From the NCBI GenBank assembly GCA_934777435.1, contig CAKVNK010000001.1, positions 62,001 through 126,000 of the forward strand: 64,000 nt of DNA, read 5' to 3'. The DNA comes from an uncultured Clostridia bacterium (lineage in GTDB: Bacteria > Bacillota > Clostridia > Christensenellales > UBA1242). Below, piece after piece: positions 51,496 through 59,933 of the stretch. Both the position numbers and the translations under genes were made by a program. Under the pieces are notes generated by a model. That model was not told the origin of the DNA. It did not search any database and saw only the letters and a list, made by a program, of their open reading frames with translations. The number at the start of each line of letters is the position of its first letter. Position 1 is the first letter of the stretch.

Positions 51496-51942
51496 ATGGA
51501 CAAAAACAAAAGGAATACAAACTATAATCTTTATGTTGATTCAAAAGTGCCAAAAACAAAGGCTTGGCCGTCACTGCTTAAAGCATTTTTTTTAGGTGGA
51601 CTGATTTGTGCAATAGGTCAAGGGCTGTTTGATTTTTACAGCCACTTTTTCCCAAACCTTGCGGAAAGTGAAGTTAGCACATGTATGCTTATGACAATCA
51701 TTTTTATAACATGCTTTTTAACTGGTATAGGTGTTTATGATGTTATTGGTGCGTGGGGCGGTGCTGGTTCGGTTATTCCTATCACGGGGTTCAGTAACTC
51801 AATTTCAAGCCCAGCAATCGAATTTAAAAAGGAAGGCATTATATACGGCATCTGTGTTAAAATGTTCACCATTGCTGGCCCAGTGATTGTATGTGGCGTG
51901 GTTGGCTCTATTATCTGTGGCTTTGTTGGGCTGTTTATATAA
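51496..51942 (+). CDS. spoVAC: Stage V sporulation protein AC
   Basis: Membrane protein of the channel that moves Ca-dipicolinate in spores. Starts with a polar YNLYVDSKVPKTKAWPSLLKAFFLGGLICAIGQ, and ends with several helices including GGAGSVIPITGFSNSISSPAIEFKKEG, highly typical. 148 residues from ATG 51496, chosen because GGAG lies 8 nt upstream; the upstream extension to 51433 is not family-like. Confidence 0.95.
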   Translation: MDKNKRNTNYNLYVDSKVPKTKAWPSLLKAFFLGGLICAIGQGLFDFYSHFFPNLAESEVSTCMLMTIIFITCFLTGIGVYDVIGAWGGAGSVIPITGFSNSISSPAIEFKKEGIIYGICVKMFTIAGPVIVCGVVGSIICGFVGLFI

Positions 51943-51956
51943 TTTAGGTGGTGAAA

Positions 51957-53123
51957 ATGCAAACAATAATATTGAAAAACGGAGCATATCTTTACAGCGG
52001 TTATAGTATGGTTGGACCAATGGAAGCAAAAGGTCCATTAAGAAGTTATTTTGATTTCTGCTTTAAAGACGACACATTAAAAGAAAAAACCTTTGAAAAA
52101 GCAGAGCGTAAATTGCTAAAAAACATTATCAAAGGAGCAATTCAAAAGGCTGGCACTAACATAGGTGAAATAGACTTTCTATTTGGTGGTGATTTGCTTA
52201 ACCAGATTGTAAGTTCTTCTTTTGCTGCACGTGACCTAAATTTGCCTTTTATAGGGCTTTATTCAGCGTGTGCTACAATGGCAGAAAGTCTTGCTTTGTC
52301 TGCCATATTTATTGATAATGGGCTTGCACGTAACGCAATAGCTGCAACGTGCACACATTTCAGCAGTGCAGAAAGGCAGTATCGTTTTCCGCTTGAACTT
52401 GGCAATCAACGTCCACCAACTGCACAATGGACAATCACAGGTGGCGGTGCGAGTGTTATTTCAAGTTTACCAAGCAATATTAAAATAAGTGCGGTAACAT
52501 TTGGCAAAGTTGTTGATTATGGTATTGCTGATGTAAATAATATGGGTGCAGCAATGGCACCAGCGGCAGCAGATACGATTGAAGAACACCTTTTAAATCG
52601 CAACAAAAAAGCCAGTGATTATGATTTTATTGCCACTGGTGATTTAGGCAAACTCGGCAGTGAAATTTTGATTGATATTATGGAACGAAAAGGCATAATT
52701 TTGGGAAGAAATTATGCAGATTGTGGCTGTATGATGTATGATAAAACTGAACGTGTTTTTATGGGCGGCAGTGGTGCTGGTTGTAGTGCGAGTATTTTAA
52801 ACTCATATATTATCACAAAACTTAAAAATGGTGATTACAAACGTGTTTTGTTGGTGTCTACTGGTGCATTAATGAGCACAACAACATCACAACAAGGCGA
52901 TACAATACCAGGCATTGCACATGCGGTTGAATTTGAATATTGCCCACAAGGTGAAAGCAAAAACAAAAGCGCATCTAAAACAAAGGCACAAAATGGCAAA
53001 CAAGCGCACAAGCGACAAAGCCATCTAAATGTAACAAACAGAAAAGCAAGCAGAGGCAAAACTCAGGTATTAAATAATCAATCAAAAGCAACTAAACGTA
53101 CAAAAGGAGGCAAAAATGATTAA
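51957..53123 (+). CDS. spoVAD: Stage V sporulation protein AD, with a basic C-terminal tail
   Basis: Thiolase-fold protein that binds dipicolinate. NGAYLYSGYSMVGPMEAKGPL (opening), GLYSACATMAESLALSAIFI, CTHFSSAERQYRFPLELGNQRPPTAQWTITGGGASVI, TGDLGKLGSEIL, and GDTIPGIAHAVEFE at the normal end near residue 330. The protein then runs on for about 55 residues rich in Lys, Arg, Gln, Ser and Asn, giving 388 residues instead of about 338. ATG 51957 follows AGGTGG; an earlier GTG at 51948 lies in that site. Overlaps spoVAE by 8 nt. Confidence 0.94.
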   Translation: MQTIILKNGAYLYSGYSMVGPMEAKGPLRSYFDFCFKDDTLKEKTFEKAERKLLKNIIKGAIQKAGTNIGEIDFLFGGDLLNQIVSSSFAARDLNLPFIGLYSACATMAESLALSAIFIDNGLARNAIAATCTHFSSAERQYRFPLELGNQRPPTAQWTITGGGASVISSLPSNIKISAVTFGKVVDYGIADVNNMGAAMAPAAADTIEEHLLNRNKKASDYDFIATGDLGKLGSEILIDIMERKGIILGRNYADCGCMMYDKTERVFMGGSGAGCSASILNSYIITKLKNGDYKRVLLVSTGALMSTTTSQQGDTIPGIAHAVEFEYCPQGESKNKSASKTKAQNGKQAHKRQSHLNVTNRKASRGKTQVLNNQSKATKRTKGGKND

Positions 53124-53493
53124 TGTGTGGGACTATGTTATATCTTATCTTGTTGGTGGGTTTATTTGCTTTTTAGGGCAAATATTAGTTATCCGCACAA
53201 AGATAACCACTGCTCGCATTTTAGTGCTGTTTTTAGTGATAGGTATGGTGCTTGAAGTTTTTAATATTTATGCACCATTTAAAGAGTTTGCAAAGGCTGG
53301 GGCAAGTGTGCCGATTATAGGCTTTGGGGCAAGCCTAGCACGTGGAGCAATCACAGCAACAAAAGAGTTTGGAGTGCTGGGTATTTTTACCGGTGGTTTA
53401 ACGGCAGCAGCAGGCGGTATATCTATGGCAATATTTGCTTCATTTATCTTTGCTTTAATATTCAGTAGCAAAAGTAAACGTGGTGGGCATTGA
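53116..53493 (+). CDS. spoVAE: Stage V sporulation protein AE
   Basis: Four-helix membrane protein, 125 residues, with YLVGGFICFLGQILV and the family stretch GASVPIIGFGASLARGAITATKEFGVLGIFTGGLTAAAGG. GGAGG lies before the ATG inside the end of spoVAD. Completes the conserved spoVAC-AD-AE trio; spoVAA, AB and AF are not in this window. Confidence 0.95.
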   Translation: MINVWDYVISYLVGGFICFLGQILVIRTKITTARILVLFLVIGMVLEVFNIYAPFKEFAKAGASVPIIGFGASLARGAITATKEFGVLGIFTGGLTAAAGGISMAIFASFIFALIFSSKSKRGGH

Positions 53494-53640
53494 CGGTGGC
53501 GGTAAAAATAAACTAACTTTAACTCTCGCATTTTTGCATATGATTTATATATAAATACAGCAAACGTTTTTGCAGTTGGTGTTGTTTCACGTGACAATAT
53601 TTGGCGTAATTTAGCGTTTATTAATAAATCACACAAATAA
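53480..53640 (+). pseudogene. Possible frameshifted remnant downstream of spoVAE
   Basis: A GTG at 53480, out of frame inside the spoVAE end, reads VVGIDGGGKNKLTLTL before a stop at 53552-53554; the next frame then reads AYDLYINTANVFAVGVVSRD up to a stop at 53638-53640. The start resembles the 'GIDGGGTKT' opening of BadF/BcrA-type ATPases, but the match is short and could be chance. Confidence 0.22.
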
Positions 53641-53655
53641 ATAATAATTTAATAT

Positions 53656-54306
53656 ATGAAAAAGGACAGACGTAAAAATAAAACAAGAATTTTTGTAACT
53701 GTCTTTTTTGTTTTAATATTGTTCTTTTCCTATTATTTTTTTGTTGCAAGCCCAGTTATTAAAACATACTGTAAGGCAGAAACACGAGCATTGACTGAAA
53801 AGGCAATAAATTTGGCGGTTAGCAATGTTATAAACCGAACATTGAGTTATGATGCCTTAATTGACATTAACTATGGCACAAATGGTGAAATAATATCCTT
53901 TTCAGCAAATCAATATGAAATAAACAGCATAAGCCGTGAAATAGTAAAAGAAGCACAGACACAAATTGCCAGTTTGGGTAAAGATGGTTTAAACCTTAAA
54001 CTGGGCACATTAACTGGCATACCGATATTTATTGGGCGTGGCTTTAATATAAACTTTAAACTTGTGCCAGTAGGGGCTGTAAGCAGTAATTTTGACAGCG
54101 AATTTGATTCAGTTGGTATAAATATGACAAAGCACACATTATTCTTATACGTAAACACACATATAAGCATTGTTATGCCAGTTAAAACTTATGACTTTTA
54201 TTCAACTAACCAAGTGATGCTTGCAGAAAGCATAATAGTAGGTAAAGTGCCGGAAGTATATTTAAATGGTGGCAGTTTAGGAAAATCTTTAAATCTTGTG
54301 CCATAG
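53656..54306 (+). CDS. yunB: Sporulation protein YunB
   Basis: Membrane-anchored protein made in the sporulating mother cell in Bacillus. One N-terminal helix (about 12-31), then KAETRALTEKAINLAVSNVINRTL..., a segment TGIPIFIGRGFNINFKLVPVGAV that is typical, and VGKVPEVYLNGG at the end. 216 residues. It follows spoVAE by 162 bp. Confidence 0.9.
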   Translation: MKKDRRKNKTRIFVTVFFVLILFFSYYFFVASPVIKTYCKAETRALTEKAINLAVSNVINRTLSYDALIDINYGTNGEIISFSANQYEINSISREIVKEAQTQIASLGKDGLNLKLGTLTGIPIFIGRGFNINFKLVPVGAVSSNFDSEFDSVGINMTKHTLFLYVNTHISIVMPVKTYDFYSTNQVMLAESIIVGKVPEVYLNGGSLGKSLNLVP

Positions 54307-54309
54307 CAT

Positions 54310-54338
54310 TTGTGTTGAATTTTAAGTTGTGGTATAAT
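54310..54338 (+). promoter_or_regulatory. Extended -10 promoter predicting a leaderless mRNA (gene at 54346)
   Basis: TGG plus TATAAT (54333-54338), preceded at 17 bp by a weak TTGTGT (54310-54315). The ATG begins 8 nt after the -10 box. Confidence 0.75.
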
Positions 54339-54345
54339 AAGGCGT

Positions 54346-55452
54346 ATGGTATATTTTGACAACGCGGCCACAACAAAAATAAGTTCTGCTTCACTTGACG
54401 CTTATGTAAAAACAAGTGAACAGTTTTTTAATCCTAGTGCTTTATATGCACAAGCAGGTAAATCAAAACAAGTGTTAGAACAAACACGTGAATACTTTAT
54501 AAAACACTTTAATGCACCTAGCAAATCAACATTTATATTTACTGGTTCAGCAACGGAAGCGAATAATAGTGTTATAAATGCTAATTTAACAAGGACAGAT
54601 AAGAAATATATATTCAGTGCAGGCGAACATAGTTCTATATATGAAACAGCCAAAGCATATAAAGAAAAGGGTTATAATGTGGTGTTTGTGCCACTGAAGA
54701 ATAATGGAACAGTTAACACAAGCAAATTGTATGCAGAAATAGATAATAAAACAGCATTTGTATCAATTATTCATGTGAGCAATGAAACAGGGGCTGTTAA
54801 TGATATACAAACCATCACAAAACACATTAAGGCAATCAATCCAAGCATAATGGTGCATAGTGATGGGGTGCAAGCACTAGGTAAACTAAATATCAATTTA
54901 TCAGCATTGGGCGTTGATTATTATACAATGAGTGCTCATAAGATAAATGGTCCAAAAGGCGTTGCATGTTTGTATATTGCAAAACCTAATCGTTTTAAGC
55001 CATTAATCATGGGTGGCGGACAAGAAATGAATTTGCGTTCTGGCACTGAAAATCTGCCCGGAATTGTGGCATTTAAGGTGGCGGTTGAACAATTAACTGA
55101 ACATGACTATACAATGCATAAGCAGGCAATTTTAAGCCAAATAACACAAGACCATATTTTGGTTTCAAACAGCAACTGTGTTGATAACATTATCTCAATT
55201 TGTTTTAAAGGGGTGCGTGGTGAAACCATTTTGCATATGCTTGAAGAACAAGGCTTTTTGATTGGCACTGGTTCAGCATGCAACAGTAAGGCAGGTTTTA
55301 ACCGAGTGTTACAACCGATTGTAGATAAGGCGTACATTGAAGGTGCAGTGCGTATTTCGTTTGGCGATGATGTCAGTGTTGACGATTGCACACGTTTAGG
55401 CAAAGCGTTAGATAATGCTGTAAAAGATTACATTTCAAGGATAAAAAGATAA
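54346..55452 (+). CDS. Cysteine desulfurase (NifS/IscS-like)
   Basis: PLP enzyme that frees sulfur from cysteine. YFDNAATTKISSASLDAYV opening, FTGSATEANNSVI, HVSNETGAVNDIQ, the PLP lysine in MSAHKINGPKGVACLY (about 200-215), and the catalytic Cys loop GTGSACNSK (about 307). 368 residues. thiI begins one base after its stop, so it probably feeds ThiI for 4-thiouridine; a wider role (Fe-S, thiamine) is possible. The mRNA is probably leaderless. Confidence 0.93.
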   Translation: MVYFDNAATTKISSASLDAYVKTSEQFFNPSALYAQAGKSKQVLEQTREYFIKHFNAPSKSTFIFTGSATEANNSVINANLTRTDKKYIFSAGEHSSIYETAKAYKEKGYNVVFVPLKNNGTVNTSKLYAEIDNKTAFVSIIHVSNETGAVNDIQTITKHIKAINPSIMVHSDGVQALGKLNINLSALGVDYYTMSAHKINGPKGVACLYIAKPNRFKPLIMGGGQEMNLRSGTENLPGIVAFKVAVEQLTEHDYTMHKQAILSQITQDHILVSNSNCVDNIISICFKGVRGETILHMLEEQGFLIGTGSACNSKAGFNRVLQPIVDKAYIEGAVRISFGDDVSVDDCTRLGKALDNAVKDYISRIKR

Positions 55453-55453
55453 T

Positions 55454-56608
55454 ATGAACAATATAATTTTAATTAGATTTAATGAAATTCACTTAAAAGG
55501 TGGCAATAAAAAATATTTTACACACCTTCTTTTTGAAAATATAAAAACCGCTCTTAAAGGTTATGAGTGTAAAATTGAAAATATACAAAACCGCTTGTTG
55601 GTTCGAAATTATAAGGACGAAGACGCAATAATCAATGAATTAAAATGTGTTTTTGGTGTGCACTCAATATCAAAAGCGGTAGAATTAGACACTTCTGTTG
55701 ACGCAATCAAAAACTTTGTTGCAACAATCAAAATTGATGGTAGTTTTAAATGCGAAGTTAATAGGGCAGAAAAGTCTTTTCCAATAAAATCAAACGATTT
55801 TTGTGCTGATTTGGGTGAGATTGTGCTCAATAATAACCCAGATGCTTGGGTTGATATTCATAAGCCAGAATCAATCATATATGTTGATATACGTGAAAAT
55901 GGTAAAACATATGTATTTAACCATATTATTTACGCATATTCAGGTTTGCCATTGGGTGAATATCGTGACGGCTTGCTTATGTTAAGCGGTGGTATTGATA
56001 GCCCAGTTGCTGGTTTTTGTATGGCAAAACGTGGTTTAAGGCAAGATATTTTGCATTTTGACAGTTTCCCATACACAAGCCCACAAGCAAAGCAAAAAGT
56101 AATTGATATTGCCAAACGTGTTAAAAAATATATTGGTGCAAAATATATGTATATTTGCAGTATGACAAAATTGCAAGAAGAATTTCATATTCAATGCAAA
56201 ACAGAGTTTGCAATCAATTTGTTACGCCGTGCCATGATTAGGGTAGCAAACGCAGTATGTGCAAAATATAACTATAAAACAATCATCACTGGTGAAAGTT
56301 TAGGTCAAGTTGCAAGCCAAACAATAGAAAGTTTAACAAGCACTAATTCAGTGGCTGAATATCCAGTTTTGCGTCCATTAATCAGTTTTAATAAGCAAGA
56401 AATCATTGAAATTGCCCAACAAATTGACACATATGATTTATCAATTCTTCCATATGAAGATTGTTGCACAGTGTTCTTACCACGTAACCCAGTTATAAAA
56501 CCAAAAATTGCTGATAGCTTAAAAGAAGAAGCCAAAATCATAGACTATCAGCAAATGATTAACTATGTGCTTGAAAATATGGAAGTCATAGATTTAGATA
56601 AACAATAA
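55454..56608 (+). CDS. thiI: tRNA 4-thiouridine synthase ThiI
   Basis: Sulfurates U8 of tRNA. Ferredoxin-like and THUMP domains at the N-terminus (about 1-165), then the PP-loop LSGGIDSPVAGF (about 177-188), and EDCCTVFLPRNPVIKP near the end. 384 residues and no rhodanese domain, so it takes sulfur from a partner enzyme, presumably the cysteine desulfurase encoded directly upstream. Confidence 0.95.
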   Translation: MNNIILIRFNEIHLKGGNKKYFTHLLFENIKTALKGYECKIENIQNRLLVRNYKDEDAIINELKCVFGVHSISKAVELDTSVDAIKNFVATIKIDGSFKCEVNRAEKSFPIKSNDFCADLGEIVLNNNPDAWVDIHKPESIIYVDIRENGKTYVFNHIIYAYSGLPLGEYRDGLLMLSGGIDSPVAGFCMAKRGLRQDILHFDSFPYTSPQAKQKVIDIAKRVKKYIGAKYMYICSMTKLQEEFHIQCKTEFAINLLRRAMIRVANAVCAKYNYKTIITGESLGQVASQTIESLTSTNSVAEYPVLRPLISFNKQEIIEIAQQIDTYDLSILPYEDCCTVFLPRNPVIKPKIADSLKEEAKIIDYQQMINYVLENMEVIDLDKQ

Positions 56609-56656
56609 TCTGGTTAACAATATATAGTGTTACCAATGTATTAAATACACAATTCA

Positions 56657-56730
56657 AAGTCAAGTCAGACAAAAAAATGCAATATAATTTTTGCAAATAT
56701 TTTGATATACTTGACTTGTTTTTTGTTTTT
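56657..56730 (+). terminator. Possible thiI terminator overlapping the rny promoter
   Basis: AAGTCAAGT (56657-56665) is the inverted complement of ACTTGACTT (56709-56717), with an inner TGCAA/TTGCA hairpin; a T-rich run follows. The second arm contains the -35 box of the rny promoter. Confidence 0.45.
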
Positions 56731-56739
56731 ATATATAAT
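56711..56739 (+). promoter_or_regulatory. Sigma-A promoter (rny)
   Basis: TTGACT (56711-56716), 17-bp spacer, TATAAT (56734-56739). The start would be near 56746, leaving a leader of about 220 nt. Confidence 0.83.
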
Positions 56740-56745
56740 CAATAT

Positions 56746-56967
56746 ATCGTTGAATACGATAATATTTATTGAATTAACTAGTCGCCAAGCGTGTTGATAT
56801 ATTGATTTAAGTGGTATTTACTACCTATTGCACCTGGCAATTAGATTTTATTTTGGCAATATTAAATATTAATAACTGATTTTTCCATGGTGGAAATTGG
56901 CTTAATTTATGCCAAACATTATATTTTATATTAAATATTTTTGTGTTACGATTTAAAGGATGGGATT
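56746..56967 (+). promoter_or_regulatory. Long structured leader of rny
   Basis: Several small hairpins are visible: ATCGT/ACGAT (near 56747-56761), GGTATTTACTACC (about 56813-56825), TTTCC/GGAAA (about 56882-56896), and GGC/GCC. No open frame and no known riboswitch motif. It ends with AAAGGA before the rny ATG. Could carry RNase-Y or other control. Confidence 0.45.
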
Positions 56968-58557
56968 ATGGAATTAACAAATATGTTACTTTCTGTTAGC
57001 CCGGCACTTGCAACTATTTTATGTATTGTTATGCTTTTTGTTGGCGGTGGTGCAGGTTTTGGCATTACAGCATTTGTAATCAACAAAAAAACCAAGTCCG
57101 CACGTGCAAATGCAGATAAAATTTTGGAAGATGCCCGTTTGCAAGCAGAAAAAATAAAGAAAGATCAAGTAGAACAAACAAACAAAGAAATTGACATGCT
57201 TAAATCAACCTTTGAACGTGAAAATCATGAAAGAAGGGAAGAAGCAAAACGCAGTGAAGAACGCCTTTATGCTCGTGAAGAATTACTTTCTAAACGTGAA
57301 ACAGCGTTGGACAAAAAAGTTGATGAACTTGAAGCCAGCAAAGAGCGTATCCACAATCAAATTGAAGCGTTAAACAGCAAAGAATCAGCATTAGATGATT
57401 TGCAAGAAAGTATTGTTAAAGAACTTGAAAAAGTTAGTGGTATGACAAAAGACCAAGCAAAACAAGTTATTATTGACCGTTATACTGACGAAGCAAAAAT
57501 TGATGCAGTTAAAATTGCAAAAGAAATTGAAGACAAAGCAAAAGAAGAAGCCGACAAAAAGGCAAGAAATATCATCACATTGGCAATTCAAAAATGTGCT
57601 GTTGATAATACAAGTGAAGTTACCACAAGTGTTGTAACTTTGCCTAGTGAAGAAATGAAAGGCCGTATTATTGGTCGTGAAGGTCGTAATATTCGTGCGT
57701 TAGAAGCCGCAACAGGTATAGACTTTATTGTGGACGATACACCAGAAGCAATCACACTTTCAGGCTTTGACCCAGTTCGCCGTGAAGTTGCACGTATTGC
57801 ACTTGAAAAATTGATTTTAGATGGTCGTATTCACCCAGCACGTATTGAAGAATTAGTACAAAAAGTTCAACGTGATGTTGAAGAAACCATCAAAGAAGCA
57901 GGCGAAAACGCTTGTTTCGATGCAGATATTCATAATATTCACCCAGAAATTGTTAAGGTTTTGGGTAGATTAAAGTATCGTACAAGTTATGGTCAAAATG
58001 TTCTTAACCACTCTTTGGAAGTATCATACATTGCTGGTATGTTAGCAGCCGAAGTTGGTGCAAATGAAAAAGTTGCTCGCCGTGCAGGTTTATTGCATGA
58101 CTTGGGTAAAGCCGTAGACCATGAAGTTGAAGGCACACACGTAACAATCGGTGTAGAATTGGCACGCAAATACAAAGAAAGTGAAGCAGTTATTCACTGC
58201 ATTGAAGCACACCATAATGACGTAGAACCACGCACACTTGAAGCAGTTATTGTTCAGGCGGCAGATGCAATTTCAAGTTCTCGCCCAGGTGCAAGGCGTG
58301 AAAGTTTGGAAAACTATATCAAACGTTTGCAAGAGTTGGAAGCAATCGCGAATAAACACGCTGGCGTTGAAAAGACCTATGCAATTCAAGCAGGCCGTGA
58401 AATCCGTGTTATGGTTAAACCTGAACAAATCAGTGATGATGAAGCACAAGTTTTGGCTCACGATATTGCAAAAGAAATTGAAGCACAACTTGAATATCCT
58501 GGTCACATTAAAGTTAACGTTATTAGGGAATCAAGGTTTACAGACACAGCAAAATAA
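56968..58557 (+). CDS. rny: Ribonuclease Y
   Basis: Membrane-bound endonuclease that starts mRNA decay in Firmicutes. N-terminal helix (about 8-32), long coiled coil (about 40-185), KH domain with PSEEMKGRIIGREGRNIRALEAATG (about 222-246), and HD domain with HSLEVSYIAG...ARRAGLLHDLGKAVDHEVEGTH (about 345-380). 529 residues. ATG 56968 follows AAAGGA; the upstream extension is not family-like. A long leader (56746-56967) may control it. Confidence 0.97.
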   Translation: MELTNMLLSVSPALATILCIVMLFVGGGAGFGITAFVINKKTKSARANADKILEDARLQAEKIKKDQVEQTNKEIDMLKSTFERENHERREEAKRSEERLYAREELLSKRETALDKKVDELEASKERIHNQIEALNSKESALDDLQESIVKELEKVSGMTKDQAKQVIIDRYTDEAKIDAVKIAKEIEDKAKEEADKKARNIITLAIQKCAVDNTSEVTTSVVTLPSEEMKGRIIGREGRNIRALEAATGIDFIVDDTPEAITLSGFDPVRREVARIALEKLILDGRIHPARIEELVQKVQRDVEETIKEAGENACFDADIHNIHPEIVKVLGRLKYRTSYGQNVLNHSLEVSYIAGMLAAEVGANEKVARRAGLLHDLGKAVDHEVEGTHVTIGVELARKYKESEAVIHCIEAHHNDVEPRTLEAVIVQAADAISSSRPGARRESLENYIKRLQELEAIANKHAGVEKTYAIQAGREIRVMVKPEQISDDEAQVLAHDIAKEIEAQLEYPGHIKVNVIRESRFTDTAK

Positions 58558-58599
58558 ACCATTGTGCGTAAAAAATAGTATTGCAACAATAAACGACAG

Positions 58600-58627
58600 A
58601 AAAGGGCATAAAGAAACGCCCTTTTTT
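58600..58627 (+). terminator. Rho-independent terminator after rny
   Basis: AAAAGGGC (58600-58607), 10-nt loop, GCCCTTTT (58618-58625), T-run. Confidence 0.88.
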
Positions 58628-58830
58628 GCTGTTTAAATGACTTTATTTTAAAAGTAAAAGTCTTGCACGATAAAAGTTATCATTTAATCAACAATAATTA
58701 AATTTAATGCTTTTAGATGCGTGATGTGAGATTTAATATCTACACCATATAACTTCAATTAATCGCAACAAACATAGCAATTAAAAGTACAAAGTATGAT
58801 TATGTGTGCTAACAAACCTATTTTAAATTG
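58628..58830. other. AT-rich spacer, nothing recognised
   Basis: About 200 bp between the rny terminator and the tRNA-Trp promoter. No open frame with a ribosome site, no repeat and no RNA motif seen. Confidence 0.4.
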
Positions 58831-58859
58831 TTGACAATAAATTTAGGTTATGTTAGAAT
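58831..58859 (+). promoter_or_regulatory. Sigma-A promoter with extended -10 (tRNA-Trp)
   Basis: TTGACA (58831-58836), 17-bp spacer ending TGT, TAGAAT (58854-58859). Confidence 0.88.
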
Positions 58860-58869
58860 AAAAACACTT

Positions 58870-58944
58870 AGGGGAGTGGCTCAACGGTAGAGTAGTGGTC
58901 TCCAAAACCATTGGTTGCGTGTTCGAATCGCGTCTCCCCTGCCA
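58870..58944 (+). tRNA. tRNA-Trp (anticodon CCA)
   Basis: Acceptor AGGGGAG/CTCCCCT, anticodon arm GTGGT-CTCCAAA-ACCAT, encoded CCA. Confidence 0.96.
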
Positions 58945-58956
58945 AAATATACATTT

Positions 58957-59000
58957 TGCTTATTGCTCAACTTATGTGTTGGTGATGATAAGCATTTTTT
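58957..59000 (+). terminator. Terminator of tRNA-Trp
   Basis: TGCTTAT (58957-58963) pairs with ATAAGCA (58988-58994) around an inner CAAC/GTTG stem; then TTTTTT. Confidence 0.75.
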
Positions 59001-59099
59001 ATTTAAAAGCAGTAGCATTATAAGTAAATTTACAAAAATTAATTTGCACAATACAAACATAAATCAAATATAAATGTGTTAAATACAATCGGTTATTTC

Positions 59100-59128
59100 T
59101 TGTCAATTCTATGGTTATTTGTTATAAT
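59100..59128 (+). promoter_or_regulatory. Sigma-A promoter predicting a leaderless mRNA (gene at 59135)
   Basis: TTGTCA (59100-59105), 17-bp spacer, TATAAT (59123-59128), 6 nt, ATG. Confidence 0.83.
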
Positions 59129-59134
59129 AAAACT

Positions 59135-59389
59135 ATGAAGTATTATAGTGTAGTTGTCCATATGGGGCATTTGGGGGCAGGTAACTCATTGCCAATTAAA
59201 ATTTATATAAAAGCCAACAACATTATTAATGCAACAAAAAAGGCACAAAAGTTTTCTGGTGTTAAGCATGATAAATTCCCTGTTTCAGCACAAGAGATAT
59301 GTAAAGAAGAATATGAACTTGGTTTGCAAAGCAGTGAATATACCGCTTTTATGCAGGCTAGATTTGGTGCAACCAATTTGGAGTTATAG
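59135..59389 (+). CDS. Unknown small protein (84 aa) upstream of RNase HI
   Basis: No family recognised for certain. Starts YYSVVVHMGHLGAGNSLPIKIYI, with a beta-type opening and then a helix (NNIINATKKAQKFS), no signal or membrane segment. ATG 59135 is chosen because the -10 box lies 6 nt before it; an earlier in-frame ATG (59111) would fall inside the promoter. The stop touches the RNase HI start, so the two genes share one probably leaderless transcript. Confidence 0.68.
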   Translation: MKYYSVVVHMGHLGAGNSLPIKIYIKANNIINATKKAQKFSGVKHDKFPVSAQEICKEEYELGLQSSEYTAFMQARFGATNLEL

Positions 59390-59836
59390 ATGAAGCAAGT
59401 AACAATATATACTGATGGTGCATGCAGTTGTAATCCAGGGCCAGGTGGCTGGGGTGCAGTGTTGTTTTATAAAGACAAAATGAAAGAAATAAGTGGTTAT
59501 AATGCAAACACAACCAATAATCAAATGGAATTAACAGCGGCAATTAAAGCACTTGAACTTTTAAAAGAACCTTGTAATGTTGATTTATATAGTGACAGTG
59601 CATATTTGGTTAACGCATTTGCACAAGATTGGATAACAAAATGGCAAATGAATGGTTTTAGAAACGCCAAGAAAAAGCCTGTTGAAAATCCGGAACTGTG
59701 GCAACAAATAATTGAATTTAACAATAAGCATAAAATTAACTGGATAAAAGTTAAAGGTCATGCGGACAACAAATACAACAATCGTTGTGATGAACTTGCA
59801 ACAGGTGAAATAGCAAAAAATGCAAATAAAAATTAG
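59390..59836 (+). CDS. rnhA: Ribonuclease HI
   Basis: Cleaves RNA in RNA-DNA hybrids. Four acidic catalytic residues are in place: YTDGACSCNPGPGGWG (Asp), NQMELTAAIKAL (Glu), LYSDSAYLVNAF (Asp), and KGHADNKYNNRCDELA (Asp). 148 residues, with a basic-protrusion-type segment (WQMNGFRNAKKKPV). Directly after the 84-aa gene. Confidence 0.95.
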   Translation: MKQVTIYTDGACSCNPGPGGWGAVLFYKDKMKEISGYNANTTNNQMELTAAIKALELLKEPCNVDLYSDSAYLVNAFAQDWITKWQMNGFRNAKKKPVENPELWQQIIEFNNKHKINWIKVKGHADNKYNNRCDELATGEIAKNANKN

Positions 59837-59859
59837 CATAGTGATATGCTAATTTTTTT
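59833..59859 (+). terminator. Terminator after rnhA
   Basis: TTAGCATA (59833-59840), GTGA loop, TATGCTAA (59845-59852), T-run. The stem includes the stop codon. Confidence 0.88.
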
Positions 59860-59933
59860 ATTGTAATTAATCATTGAAAATACATTTTTGAATTATTTAA
59901 TTATGCTTTAATTTGTATTTAAATTGATTCTAA

